The notes below the pieces were generated by a model. It made no database searches, was not told the DNA's origin, and was given only the letters and a program-made list of their open reading frames with translations. A program made the position numbers and the translations under genes. Source: Bacteroidota bacterium (lineage in GTDB: Bacteria > Bacteroidota > Bacteroidia > AKYH767-A > OLB10). Taken from it: a DNA stretch of 64,000 bases. The number at the start of each line of letters is the position of its first letter. The stretch's first letter is position 1. The stretch spans positions 1,240,001 through 1,304,000 of the forward strand of contig JADJOH010000002.1 in the NCBI GenBank assembly GCA_016713925.1, written 5' to 3'. Below are positions 1-8,561 of this stretch, piece by piece.

Positions 1-2571
1 GCTATTGCGTAATTTCTGTACTTTTAGAATCTGCCTTAAACGAAATCGGTACAGTGCATAAAACGCAGCTATAAAAATAATTACTGCGCCGGTACGAAAC
101 CACCAGGTTCCCCACCACGGCGGAGTAATAATTATTTTTATTGAAGTTCCTGCTTCATTCCAAACACCCTCACTGTTGGTTCCTTTCACATGGAAAGTAT
201 AAGTGCCCGGCTCAAGATTAGTGTAAGTAGCTGAATTTTTTTCGCCGTTATCTATCCATTCCTGATCAAATCCATCCAATTTATATTCATACTGCTTTTT
301 TGGGGCCGGGGAAAAATCGAGTGCTGCAAATTCCAGTGTAAACATATTCTTTTCATACGGCAAGTGAATGGAACGGGCATATCCAATGGGTGCATCAATA
401 ATAGTACTATCGATGGTATGGCTTACCGGTTTATTGAAAACGGATAGTGATGTAAGGACAATTGCAGGAGCGGGATTTGTTTTCAAAATTTCTCCGGGGT
501 CGAAAACAGTAAAACCGGCGACACCACCAAATAAGAGGTGCCCGGATCGCAATTTTAATTTTTCATACCGGTTAAACTCATCTCCCGGCAATCCATCCTC
601 TTCAGAAAAATTCCTAAACTTCCCGGATGAGGAATTAAAACAGCTCAAGCCTTTATTGGTACTCAGCCAAAGATTTCCTGCTTTATCATTCAAAATACAA
701 TACACTACGTTATTAGGAAGACCATCCTTTTCCGTGTAACGCATACATTTACCGGTGGCAAATTCAAACCGGTTCAATCCATTTCCATTCGTTCCAATCC
801 AAAGATATTTATCCGGTTCTTTAGCATCAGGGCCAACGGAGAAAATCAGGTCACCACTTAACGAAGTTGAATCTGCAGGGACGTTTTTCCATTGACGCCA
901 CCGGTTCTTCTTTTCATTAAAACTGAAAAGGCCACTCAACGTTCCAAACCAAAAAACACCATCCTTATCCTGCCACCAATCCGAAATAAAAGGGTAATCA
1001 TTCTTCTCAGATTGGACAGGGAAAAAATATTCTTTGATTGGTTTGGAGTTCACCTTATCATATTGAACAATACTTCGAAGATTATCATGATGATTAAGCA
1101 GCCAGAGTCGATTATCATAATCAATGAATAATTTCTTGAATTTAACCCTGTGCGCCATAGAAATTTGATTCGCCTGAAGAAGTCGTTTTGATACATTATA
1201 ACTTACAAGGTATTCTGACATTATGCTATCTGAACAAACGACCCAAAGTATATCGTCTTGATCACGATGCATTCCCAAAATCATATTTTCATAAATAACC
1301 TTCCTAGTTCCATTGGGTATTTCTATTTCCAAAGGTACATAATCAATAATGCTACCTGTTAGTGCGTGAACACGTTTTAAAAAACGGTGATCATCAAATA
1401 AAATAAGTTCTTCTTTCTTACCTTCTGCATAAAACCAGGAATTGGGACTTTTGTTAAGCCACCGTTCCTTCCTGGAATTATATGTATAAATTCCATGTCC
1501 GCTGGTACCTAACCAAAGTGTACCGCTTCTGTCTAAAAAACTACAATAAAGGGTATTGAAGGATGAAATATTACTGAGAACAGGTCTGATTTGTTTCGTC
1601 TCCAGATCAATACAAAAATCACCACTATCGGTGTAGAAAAACATGCGATTATTACCGTCAGAAACACCGGGGTTCCAATTCACTTTTCTACTACTAATAA
1701 CGGAAGAGTAAAATTGTTGATGACTAAGTATATCCACCAGATTTAGTTTTTTGTCCAGCACCATGAGTTTATTCTTTCCCGGAAATTCGCATACACCATA
1801 CTCTACATTTCCCGAAGCACCAATTTCTGTTGTAGAAAAGGAAGTATACTCCGGTTTATTGAATGGATTTTTATATGAACAAATATGAATTGAATCGGGA
1901 AAAAATACCCACAAAGAACCATCCTGCAACCAACGCGCTTTACCTCCTGCTCCTGTAATCAATCTACGTGAGGAAACAGGTTGTTGAGTATTATAATTAT
2001 ATATTAACCTTATATTTTTAAGATTTGAAGTAGAATAGTCGCCAGGAATAAATTTACTGATATCGTATGCATAGGCATTTATACCGGTAGAAACAAGAAG
2101 CAAACCATCGATGATACTCATCGTTTGGATAGATTCATTTTGCCGCTGGAGTAATAGAGAAGCCGGGACAGAATAAAACTTTTCACTCTTCTTATCAAAA
2201 AGGCAAATCCCTTTAAAACTCAATCCAATCCAGAAATTACCGTGATCGTCCTCCAACATCTTCGTTACATAATTATCGGGTAATGAAAATGAATCTCCGG
2301 GAATATTACGGTACACGGTAAAGCGATAGCCATCGTATTTATTTAAACCGTCTTTGGACGCAAACCACATATATCCTTCCTTGTCCTGAATAATGCATTG
2401 CACCATTCCCTGAGAAAGTCCGTCCTTAATAGAAAGATGATTAAAATGCATTCGAAGGGTATCCGAACCCGGCTGCGAAAAAAGAAGACCGGAAGATCCG
2501 GTTAAAAAGGCAGCAACAGCTATCAGAAATACAAAGTGCTTCAGGGTCGGCATAAATCGTTTTTCAAACAT
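1..2571 (-). CDS. Two-component propeller sensor, probable histidine kinase (partial)
   Basis: The frame is open from an ATG at 2571 to the window edge (857 codons), so the C-terminal half is missing. After a short hydrophobic leader the protein has repeated propeller blades of the Reg_prop type (for example SQGMVQCIIQDKEGYMWF near the N-terminus), then a Y_Y_Y-like Ig domain, then a membrane segment near residues 819-840. The last visible residues (LKVQKLRNS) resemble the linker before a HisKA_3-type dimerisation helix. The family is a periplasmic ligand sensor with a cytoplasmic kinase, often used for glycan or surface signals. The kinase domain itself lies outside the window, so a LuxR-type or one-component C-terminus cannot be excluded. 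An ATG at 2553 is an alternative start. Confidence 0.85.
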   Translation of the reverse strand, partial: MFEKRFMPTLKHFVFLIAVAAFLTGSSGLLFSQPGSDTLRMHFNHLSIKDGLSQGMVQCIIQDKEGYMWFASKDGLNKYDGYRFTVYRNIPGDSFSLPDNYVTKMLEDDHGNFWIGLSFKGICLFDKKSEKFYSVPASLLLQRQNESIQTMSIIDGLLLVSTGINAYAYDISKFIPGDYSTSNLKNIRLIYNYNTQQPVSSRRLITGAGGKARWLQDGSLWVFFPDSIHICSYKNPFNKPEYTSFSTTEIGASGNVEYGVCEFPGKNKLMVLDKKLNLVDILSHQQFYSSVISSRKVNWNPGVSDGNNRMFFYTDSGDFCIDLETKQIRPVLSNISSFNTLYCSFLDRSGTLWLGTSGHGIYTYNSRKERWLNKSPNSWFYAEGKKEELILFDDHRFLKRVHALTGSIIDYVPLEIEIPNGTRKVIYENMILGMHRDQDDILWVVCSDSIMSEYLVSYNVSKRLLQANQISMAHRVKFKKLFIDYDNRLWLLNHHDNLRSIVQYDKVNSKPIKEYFFPVQSEKNDYPFISDWWQDKDGVFWFGTLSGLFSFNEKKNRWRQWKNVPADSTSLSGDLIFSVGPDAKEPDKYLWIGTNGNGLNRFEFATGKCMRYTEKDGLPNNVVYCILNDKAGNLWLSTNKGLSCFNSSSGKFRNFSEEDGLPGDEFNRYEKLKLRSGHLLFGGVAGFTVFDPGEILKTNPAPAIVLTSLSVFNKPVSHTIDSTIIDAPIGYARSIHLPYEKNMFTLEFAALDFSPAPKKQYEYKLDGFDQEWIDNGEKNSATYTNLEPGTYTFHVKGTNSEGVWNEAGTSIKIIITPPWWGTWWFRTGAVIIFIAAFYALYRFRLRQILKVQKLRNS

Positions 2572-2576
2572 ACAAC

Positions 2577-2588
2577 AATTCCGGAATT
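2577..2588. promoter_or_regulatory. 12-bp perfect palindrome before the sensor start codon
   Basis: AATTCCGGAATT lies 6-17 nt upstream of the sensor ATG. A second dyad (ACATAT-TC-ATATGT) follows near 2608-2621. They could be regulator sites in the region between the sensor and the fibre gene. No clear TAnnTTTG box was found, so this is only a candidate. Confidence 0.25.
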
Positions 2589-2794
2589 ATACAATAAAAA
2601 CATATTCATATGTCAAAATAATCTTATTCCAACCATCCTTATCATCAGAATGGATGATATTTTAACGGTTTTACATTCATTTTGGGTTTAAATATCATCT
2701 ATTCTAAGTATTGCTACTATCTCACTGAGCGCTCATCTTTGCTCCGGATAATTAAAATACGTATTTGATTCCATTTAACCTAAAAAAAAATAAC

Positions 2795-4381
2795 ATGAAA
2801 ACAATCAACATGAAAGCAAGTTTTATTATGTGCGTAGTTACCGCCGCTTCGATGATGCAAGCGCAGGCACAATGGTCCTTAACGGGTAATGCAGGGACTA
2901 CTCCCGGCACTAACTTTATTGGTACTACTGATTCAAAGACTCTTCAGATCAGAACGAGCAATAAAACGAGAATGACTGTAACGAGTAGCGGATCTGTGGG
3001 TATAGGTACAGCCAGCCCTGTTGCCAATGTGCCACTCACCATTCAAGGTAAATTATTCGGTGGTACTGGTCCCGGTGTAGTTGAGCAAGTATTTAAGAAT
3101 AGTACCGGAGTAGCCAAATATCAATTCGCATTAGAAGGATCCGGTGCAAATGCGGGATTTGCTATAGGTGAAGTAAATTTATCCAGTTTCAGATTTTTCA
3201 TTCAAGATGGCACAGGTAATGTAGGAATTGGAACACCTACTCCAGTCAGCGCATTAGATGTTAAAAACGATGCAAATCCGGCCATTACCGTAGGTACTAC
3301 AACCCTAGGTGGCGGAGCACTTTTTCTAGGAAATGGGAATCATGGAATACAAAGGGACGTAAATCAATTAAAGATATTTACTTTAGGAAATCCCAGTGAC
3401 ATTATCTTCTCAAATGGAGGTGCTGCTTCACCAACTGAAAGGATGAGAATTAACACTTCCGGTAATGTAGGAATTGGAACAAATAATCCCGGTCAAAAAT
3501 TAGCTGTTACTTCTGCATTCATAGGTGGCTGGGGTGCAAGTATTGCCAATACTGCAAACAGTCAAACTAATCCTAGCCATGGATTAGTTATAACTGCTTG
3601 TACTGACAATGGCATATTTCCCGGACAAAATCTTTTCGTTGGTTTAACCCGACCAGATGGTACTATTATTGGAGCCATAAATCAGCAATCTGCCTCTTCC
3701 GTTGGATATGCTACAACCTCTGATACAAGGCTGAAATCAAATATTTCGGAAACGAATTTTGGCATTGCAGATATTATGAAGATTCAGGTTAGAGATTATG
3801 ATTACAATGATGACAAAATGGGTAATCGTCAAACCGGCTTTTTAGCACAGCAATTATATACTGTGTTTCCAAACGCTGTTGCAAAAGGCGGTGATGATGC
3901 AAAAACACAACCCTGGATGGTTGACTATGGCCGAATGACTCCGCTAGTAATCAAAGGCATGCAGGATCAGCAAAATTCAATCAATGCGCTACAGGAGTTA
4001 TTAGCAAGTAAAGTTGAAGAACTTGCAGAGATTAAAATTCAATTAAAGGATATGCAAGACTGTCTTCAGGCACTTTGCAACTCTCCCTCCAATGCAAAAG
4101 CAGGCATCTCTGAAGTAAGTGTTTCTTCGCTTCAGCAAAATCAACCTAATCCTTTTAGCCAATCAACAGTTATCAGCTTTAATTTATCTAATAAAGATAG
4201 CCGCGGAATGATCCTTATCCGTGACCTGAACGGAAATCTAATGAAATCCATCAATGTAAATGGTTCAGGCAGAGGACAAGTGACTGTTAATGCCAATGAA
4301 CTTTCTCAAGGAACATATACCTACACCCTTGTTATTGAAGGTAAGAGCATCGACACCAAACTGATGGTGATTACAAAATAA
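2795..4381 (+). CDS. Secreted fibre-like protein with S74 chaperone domain and T9SS tail
   Basis: I chose the ATG at 2795 (528 aa), which gives a signal peptide ending in AQAQ. The mature part begins WSLTGN and carries repeated GIGT motifs typical of Bacteroidota tail-fibre-like proteins. The peptidase S74 intramolecular chaperone signature SDTRLK lies at Ser309. A short coiled coil follows (around residues 385-430), and the last 80 residues or so are a type A T9SS sorting domain (NQPNPF ... SIDTKLMVITK). In phage S74 proteins the domain trimerises the fibre and then cleaves itself off just before the serine. Here it is followed by an export signal. The gene at 17226 is a paralogue sharing both ends. 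Its role is probably a cell-surface fibre; the ligand is unknown. Confidence 0.85.
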   Translation: MKTINMKASFIMCVVTAASMMQAQAQWSLTGNAGTTPGTNFIGTTDSKTLQIRTSNKTRMTVTSSGSVGIGTASPVANVPLTIQGKLFGGTGPGVVEQVFKNSTGVAKYQFALEGSGANAGFAIGEVNLSSFRFFIQDGTGNVGIGTPTPVSALDVKNDANPAITVGTTTLGGGALFLGNGNHGIQRDVNQLKIFTLGNPSDIIFSNGGAASPTERMRINTSGNVGIGTNNPGQKLAVTSAFIGGWGASIANTANSQTNPSHGLVITACTDNGIFPGQNLFVGLTRPDGTIIGAINQQSASSVGYATTSDTRLKSNISETNFGIADIMKIQVRDYDYNDDKMGNRQTGFLAQQLYTVFPNAVAKGGDDAKTQPWMVDYGRMTPLVIKGMQDQQNSINALQELLASKVEELAEIKIQLKDMQDCLQALCNSPSNAKAGISEVSVSSLQQNQPNPFSQSTVISFNLSNKDSRGMILIRDLNGNLMKSINVNGSGRGQVTVNANELSQGTYTYTLVIEGKSIDTKLMVITK

Positions 4382-4401
4382 GTTCAAGTTGATTTTTTAT
4401 C

Positions 4402-4440
4402 TACAGGGCTGTCTGAATCAGGCAGTCCTGTATTTTTTTT
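4402..4440 (+). terminator. Rho-independent terminator after the first S74 fibre gene
   Basis: A roughly 12-bp stem (ACAGGGCTGTCT pairing with AGGCAGTCCTGT, with G-U pairs) around a 4-nt loop is followed by a run of eight T. It begins 20 nt after the stop codon of the fibre gene. Confidence 0.8.
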
Positions 4441-4526
4441 CCTCTCAGTCAGAAAACTCAAAAATGAATCCGACGAGATTAAAATTACTTCTAAATTATA
4501 TGGATGAAATACTACAAAATTCTTTT

Positions 4527-5327
4527 TCAGGACTCCTTTCGCTCATCCCTCTTCGTATAACCCATCCCCTGCAATTTTAATTCACGCACCACTCTTAAAT
4601 CTGTTTCCGTCTCTACCGGTTCACCGATCGGTTCCAGCAGCTGAAGATCGTTTGCCCGGGGACTCTTGATACGATTGGAGATGGGATAGGCGTTCATCTC
4701 ATCGCTGTCATAAGGTTCGAGGAGAGAAGTAACAGTGGCGAGGTGATCGGCCTCCAGCCATTTCCGCTCATCACTTTCATGAAGGATGACCGGCGACCGA
4801 TGATGCTGAATTTTTTGCAATACGCGGTTAGGCGTGGTCGTTATAATAGCAAACGAATGAATGATTTCTCCCGTCTCCTGATTCACCCATTGGTCCCAGA
4901 TGCCCGCCATTGCAAAGGGACGTCGTTTCAGGTACACGAGATAGGGTTTGTCGAGTTTTTCTTTTCTAGGTCCTTCGATAAAATAATCTGCAATCACGAG
5001 ACAGCGTTGTGAGCGGATGGGTTTTCTGAAAGAGGGTTTGCTGATGATTCCCTTTGCACCGCGATACTCCGGATCATCATCACTGTTATGATCCCCCTCA
5101 GAGCGGGCATTGATCAGGTACATCGGCTTCTTCGCCCAGAAAGGAGTAAGTCCAAACCGAAAAAACTGAATTTCGTTGGGTTTATCATTGGTAATGACGG
5201 GAGCGAGGGCGCCGGGCACTACATTGTAATTGGGAAGGGTGATGTGAACGGAAAACTGCTGCGTAACGGCGTTGAAGCGCTGTTCGTAGGCTTGGAGTTT
5301 GTCGATTAATACATATCTTCCACACAT
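4527..5327 (-). CDS. yedK: SOS response-associated peptidase, YedK/HMCES family
   Basis: The protein starts MCGRY, so after removal of Met the catalytic Cys2 becomes N-terminal, as the family requires. The NARSE motif and the HHRSPVIL segment with the active-site histidine are present. The length (266 aa) is slightly above the usual 220-240, the extra being a basic C-terminal tail. Family members form a thiazolidine crosslink with abasic sites in single-stranded DNA and shield them from breakage. The gene stands alone between a fibre gene and a repeat array. No canonical -7 box is visible upstream. Confidence 0.92.
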   Translation of the reverse strand: MCGRYVLIDKLQAYEQRFNAVTQQFSVHITLPNYNVVPGALAPVITNDKPNEIQFFRFGLTPFWAKKPMYLINARSEGDHNSDDDPEYRGAKGIISKPSFRKPIRSQRCLVIADYFIEGPRKEKLDKPYLVYLKRRPFAMAGIWDQWVNQETGEIIHSFAIITTTPNRVLQKIQHHRSPVILHESDERKWLEADHLATVTSLLEPYDSDEMNAYPISNRIKSPRANDLQLLEPIGEPVETETDLRVVRELKLQGMGYTKRDERKES

Positions 5328-5365
5328 GATATTACTTGTAGGTGAAATTAAACTTTATCGGGGGG

Positions 5366-5560
5366 TTACGAAATACGAAAATTTACGAATGTACGAAATA
5401 CTAATTTTACGAATCCGCATATTTTACGAATGTACGAATGTACGAATGTACGAATATACGAATATACGAATGTACGAATATACGAATGTACGAATGTATG
5501 AATGTATGAATGTACGAATGTACGAATCTGCAAATTATACGACTGTATGAATCTACGAAT
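5366..5560. repeat. Tandem octamer array, consensus TACGAATR
   Basis: Positions 5425-5528 hold thirteen consecutive octamers TACGAAT(G/A/C), two of them TATGAATG. Degenerate copies flank the array on both sides. It begins about 40 bp upstream of the yedK start codon. Similar TACGAAA-type motifs recur at 56242-56340 and 56459-56520. An apparent 83-residue reading frame across it is only the translation of the repeat. Confidence 0.9.
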
Positions 5561-5693
5561 AGTATGGATATGGGATTAAGGGGAAATTGCGAATGTTGAA
5601 AAAACGAAGATGGATGATGGGTAAAATAGAGTGTATTGAGGAAAAGCAGATTGATTTTGGCGTGTCTCTTTTGAGTGAGTGTTTTTGTTGAAT

Positions 5694-5727
5694 AAAAAAT
5701 CCCGGAAGTGGTGGCTCCCGGGATTTT
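5694..5727 (-). terminator. Terminator of the small minus-strand transcript
   Basis: A nine-bp stem (AATCCCGG/CCGGGATT core) with an 11-nt loop is followed on the minus strand by six U. The T run on the plus strand is shorter, so minus-strand use is favoured. It ends the transcription unit that seems to start near 6240. Confidence 0.65.
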
Positions 5728-5750
5728 GGTGGAAAATGGTTTTGTTTATT

Positions 5751-5855
5751 TTAGAATATAGACTTCGGTGATTGACGTGGTGATCCTATTTTAGCTGATC
5801 CCCATCCGAAGCGGGCATTAGCCGGTTTTTCGATACCGATTGTCTTACGGGACAT
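5751..5855 (-). CDS. Possible 34-residue basic peptide
   Basis: An ATG at 5855 opens a 34-codon frame (MSRKTIGIEKPANARFG..., ending SPKSIF) that stops 24 nt before the terminator stem. An A-rich stretch (AGAAAACCAA) precedes the ATG. The composition is basic and Gly/Ser-rich with no membrane segment. The start codon overlaps the third hairpin of the triple-hairpin element, so the frame may be incidental or controlled by that hairpin. I do not recognise the peptide. Confidence 0.3.
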   Translation of the reverse strand: MSRKTIGIEKPANARFGWGSAKIGSPRQSPKSIF

Positions 5856-5923
5856 TTGGTTTTCTTGATTTCAACAGCCTTACGGGGCTGAAGGTGATAT
5901 AGAGATTCGTCTTACGGGACGAA
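5841..5923 (-). ncRNA. Three tandem hairpins with identical loop CCGUAA
   Basis: Read on the minus strand, three hairpins carry the same six-base loop CCGTAA on different stems: TTCGTC/GACGAA (5906-5923), CAGCC/GGCTG (5875-5890) and TGTC/GACA (5841-5854). Stem sequences change in a compensating way while the loop does not, which argues for selection on RNA structure. Loop starts are 32-35 nt apart. The element lies between a small membrane-protein frame and a terminator. I know of no named RNA family that it matches. It could be a binding array for an RNA-binding protein or a regulatory RNA. Confidence 0.5.
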
Positions 5924-6026
5924 GGAGAGATGTAATTGCAATGACAATTTTCCGGTTTAAAGTATCTTTTCTTTAAGCCTTTCTTGTTTCGCTGGATAGC
6001 TAGTCAGAAGGCGAAGTGCAATACGA

Positions 6027-6197
6027 TTATAATAGCCCGATATTCTGAATATTAAAGTAGACAAAGATCAGGATAGCTATCAGCGCCATTGAATTCTCCA
6101 GAATTGGCAGCAATCGGCTTACTTTTAAGTTGGCCAGACGTAAAGCATATTTGTTGCTTTGATCGTGTTTGCGGGAATATTGTTTTAAAGGTTTCAT
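6027..6197 (-). CDS. 56-residue single-pass membrane peptide
   Basis: An ATG at 6197 opens a 56-codon frame. The N-terminal half is basic and polar (MKPLKQYSRKHDQSN...). The C-terminal half is one hydrophobic helix (MALIAILIFVYFNIQNIGLL) that ends at the stop. A purine-rich RBS-like stretch (AAAGAGAA) lies 4 nt upstream of the start. A perfect -7 box is 42 nt further up. No homologue is recognised. A positively charged head with a terminal hydrophobic helix fits a small inner-membrane peptide or a type I toxin-like peptide, but nothing here proves either. Confidence 0.5.
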   Translation of the reverse strand: MKPLKQYSRKHDQSNKYALRLANLKVSRLLPILENSMALIAILIFVYFNIQNIGLL

Positions 6198-6239
6198 GGC
6201 GTTCTCTTTTAGCGATTAACGTTTTATTGTTTGATGAAT

Positions 6240-6247
6240 CAAATGTA
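6240..6247 (-). promoter_or_regulatory. -7 box TACATTTG of the small-peptide transcript
   Basis: It is a perfect match to TAnnTTTG on the minus strand. It would start a transcript of about 540 nt covering the 56-residue peptide, the triple hairpins and the terminator at 5694. No clear -33 element was seen. Confidence 0.5.
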
Positions 6248-6602
6248 CCACGCTAAAAAGGCAGGTGTATCTACTAATTTATAAGTGTGGGAATTCGCTT
6301 TGTAAACGGCTGTTTTGGTTTGTAAATGACAAAGGACTATATGAACAGTTGCCCTGCCTTATAGATTCAAAATGGTAAAAATCACTCTGAATTCTCAGAA
6401 AATGCTTTCGCTCCGGTCAAAAAGGGTACGATAACTTTTAATAAAGGTAAATCGCAATCTCATCAGTAATTTGGATTTTAGTCTGGTAGCAAGAAACCAC
6501 CTGATGTTCCCTCAGGCAAAATCTCCGGAAAACGGGATCAAACAACAACTATCCCTGCCAAATGATTTATGTTCGTCCACCTACAATGTATTTCGCTATG
6601 TA

Positions 6603-8255
6603 CTACTCTACAATCAATCTTCCGTTCATCACTCCTCCCTGTGCTCGCCTGGCCTGAATAAAATACATTCCTTTTGAAAATTCATGGACATCAATTTTCT
6701 TTTCACCATTCATTACTTCTGTAAAAAGAATCCGGCCATGAATATCAAATATCGTAACGGTTATGTTGCCACCGTTAGGTGAAATAACTTTTACTGTCAC
6801 TATATCTGAAACCGGATTAGGATAATACGCTACAATTTTATCAGTTCCCTGCAGTGAAAAGATTCCAGTCGCCGGCCCTACCTGAATAGAATCAATTCTT
6901 GCACATCCTGTACTATCCGTCACCGTTAGTATATAAAATCCGGAAGAAAGTCCAATATTGGGATTGGTAGTAGCGCCATTGCTCCAGGTAATGGTATACG
7001 GAGGAACACCACCTATAATATTCACCGCAATCTGTCCATCATTTGAAGTGGAACTGGTTGCATCTATTACTGTGATATCGGATACAATATAATCCGTCCG
7101 CAACGTATCAAACCATGCCTTTCCATTGATGAATGTATTTGTTGCACAATTTGCATGTGTGAAAGGACCGGCATTAATCAGCTGCACAGAAGTAGATCCA
7201 TTCTGAATAAATTTATTATACGCAACGATGGAATTCTGATACACCACTTGTTCATCGGCAGTACAATACATGATCTTTGTAGGTGAAACCGGCATCCAGT
7301 CGGTGAGATCATTTTCTCTTAGGGCTTGCCTTACATAATGGTTGGTATCATTTATGAAAGAATCCAGCAACAGAGGATTTAAAATATCATTCGGTATCGC
7401 GGGTAACTGACTATTGATCACTGTGAGATCGTTTAGACCATTGAACAAAGGACGCAGAGACGTATCATAAGGACTGGTAAAAACACTGCTGTCTTCCGCC
7501 CATAAATTATACACCTGATCGTATGAAAAAATGATATACGGTAAATAAACAGAGGAAGCGTAAACACTATCTACTTCAATTACCCGTGCCTGTGATCCGG
7601 ATAAATCATAGGGGCCAGACATTGGCAAGGAGGCGGTAATTGAAAATTCCTGAGGGAACTGTTCTTCCATCAGCCGTTGCGCTGCCATCGTAGCATGTGC
7701 TCCCAAAGAATAACCGGCAAGGAATAACTGGCCATTCAATCCGAAACCAAGGCTGTCTATCAGCTCCCGTGAAGCGCGCAACATATCAATTGTAGCTGTT
7801 GCTTCCGACTGTGAATGAAGATATGGATGAATAGGAACCGGACTATCTCCCAAACCCAGATAATCAGGTAACGAAGCTGCATAACCATCAGTGGCCATAG
7901 CTACGCCCACCATTAACTCGCCTCCCAGATATGAAGGGACGTTTAATTTTACTGTTTCGGTACCGTGCTGATAACTGATCAATGGTAAGTTACACGGTGG
8001 ATTCAGAGGTAATAAAAGTGCTCCGGAGGCAATGGTTGCTGTGCTATCATAACTGACGGTATTGTAGATGATTCTATAAACATTCACATTAAAACGTTTC
8101 GGAAAAATGAAAGTAGGAATCCCGTTCGCCAAATATATAGAATCTATCTGGGCAAAATTATAAGTTGCGACGAGTTGAAAAGAAGATAGGAATTGTGCTG
8201 AGGAGGACTTAACACCAAAGAAATAAAGGAGAACAAGGAGGAGAATTTTTTTCAT
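6603..8255 (-). CDS. Secreted alpha/beta-hydrolase (lipase/esterase-like) with SprB repeat and T9SS tail
   Basis: This 550-aa protein has a signal peptide (residues 1-20) and a secretory-lipase/acyl-esterase type hydrolase domain to about residue 370. The nucleophile elbow GYSLG is visible, and a late ANC/TH region probably supplies the acid and histidine. One SprB-like repeat follows (around 390-460, with SNGATT and GFYILTVTDSTGC). A type A T9SS sorting domain occupies the last 75 residues (YYPNPVSD ... GMYFIQARR). It probably acts on esters outside the cell or on the surface. Substrate specificity cannot be read from the sequence. Confidence 0.85.
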   Translation of the reverse strand: MKKILLLVLLYFFGVKSSSAQFLSSFQLVATYNFAQIDSIYLANGIPTFIFPKRFNVNVYRIIYNTVSYDSTATIASGALLLPLNPPCNLPLISYQHGTETVKLNVPSYLGGELMVGVAMATDGYAASLPDYLGLGDSPVPIHPYLHSQSEATATIDMLRASRELIDSLGFGLNGQLFLAGYSLGAHATMAAQRLMEEQFPQEFSITASLPMSGPYDLSGSQARVIEVDSVYASSVYLPYIIFSYDQVYNLWAEDSSVFTSPYDTSLRPLFNGLNDLTVINSQLPAIPNDILNPLLLDSFINDTNHYVRQALRENDLTDWMPVSPTKIMYCTADEQVVYQNSIVAYNKFIQNGSTSVQLINAGPFTHANCATNTFINGKAWFDTLRTDYIVSDITVIDATSSTSNDGQIAVNIIGGVPPYTITWSNGATTNPNIGLSSGFYILTVTDSTGCARIDSIQVGPATGIFSLQGTDKIVAYYPNPVSDIVTVKVISPNGGNITVTIFDIHGRILFTEVMNGEKKIDVHEFSKGMYFIQARRAQGGVMNGRLIVE

Positions 8256-8561
8256 ATTACTAGATTTATCTTACCGGTATTTCTTTACCGTTGATGTTCG
8301 GAATTGGTATTAGCGTATAGGGAGGAACTAAAAATAAAGAAATAATCGGAACAAAAATTCATATCTCATCTTTCAAGGAAATTTCCTTAAGAAACTTTAC
8401 TAAATCCGGTTCGACGCTTACCCGTCACTTTTTTCTCTTCAACAAAACCATACATCATCCATAGTCTGTATTAAAATGATGAATATCATATACATAATGG
8501 ACTTTAAACAGGAAACAATCACCATCTTACAATTAATTTTTACCTTCTAATTTCTACCATC
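8256..8561. other. 306-bp divergent intergenic region
   Basis: The region lies between the hydrolase (minus) and the GCS2/CBS gene (plus). It contains the perfect palindrome AAGGAAATTTCCTT at 8375-8388, a possible operator. I see no gene and no perfect TAnnTTTG box. Confidence 0.4.

Noticed and set aside
368..739. 123-codon plus-strand frame within the sensor gene
   Set aside because: Antisense shadow. The minus-strand frame encodes clear propeller motifs over the same bases.
4389..4580. 63-codon frame after the first fibre gene
   Set aside because: It runs through the terminator and into yedK on the other strand; the composition is not protein-like.
5299..5550. 83-codon frame over the octamer array
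   Set aside because: It is a translation of the TACGAATR repeat (NVRMYEYT...), with no independent coding evidence.
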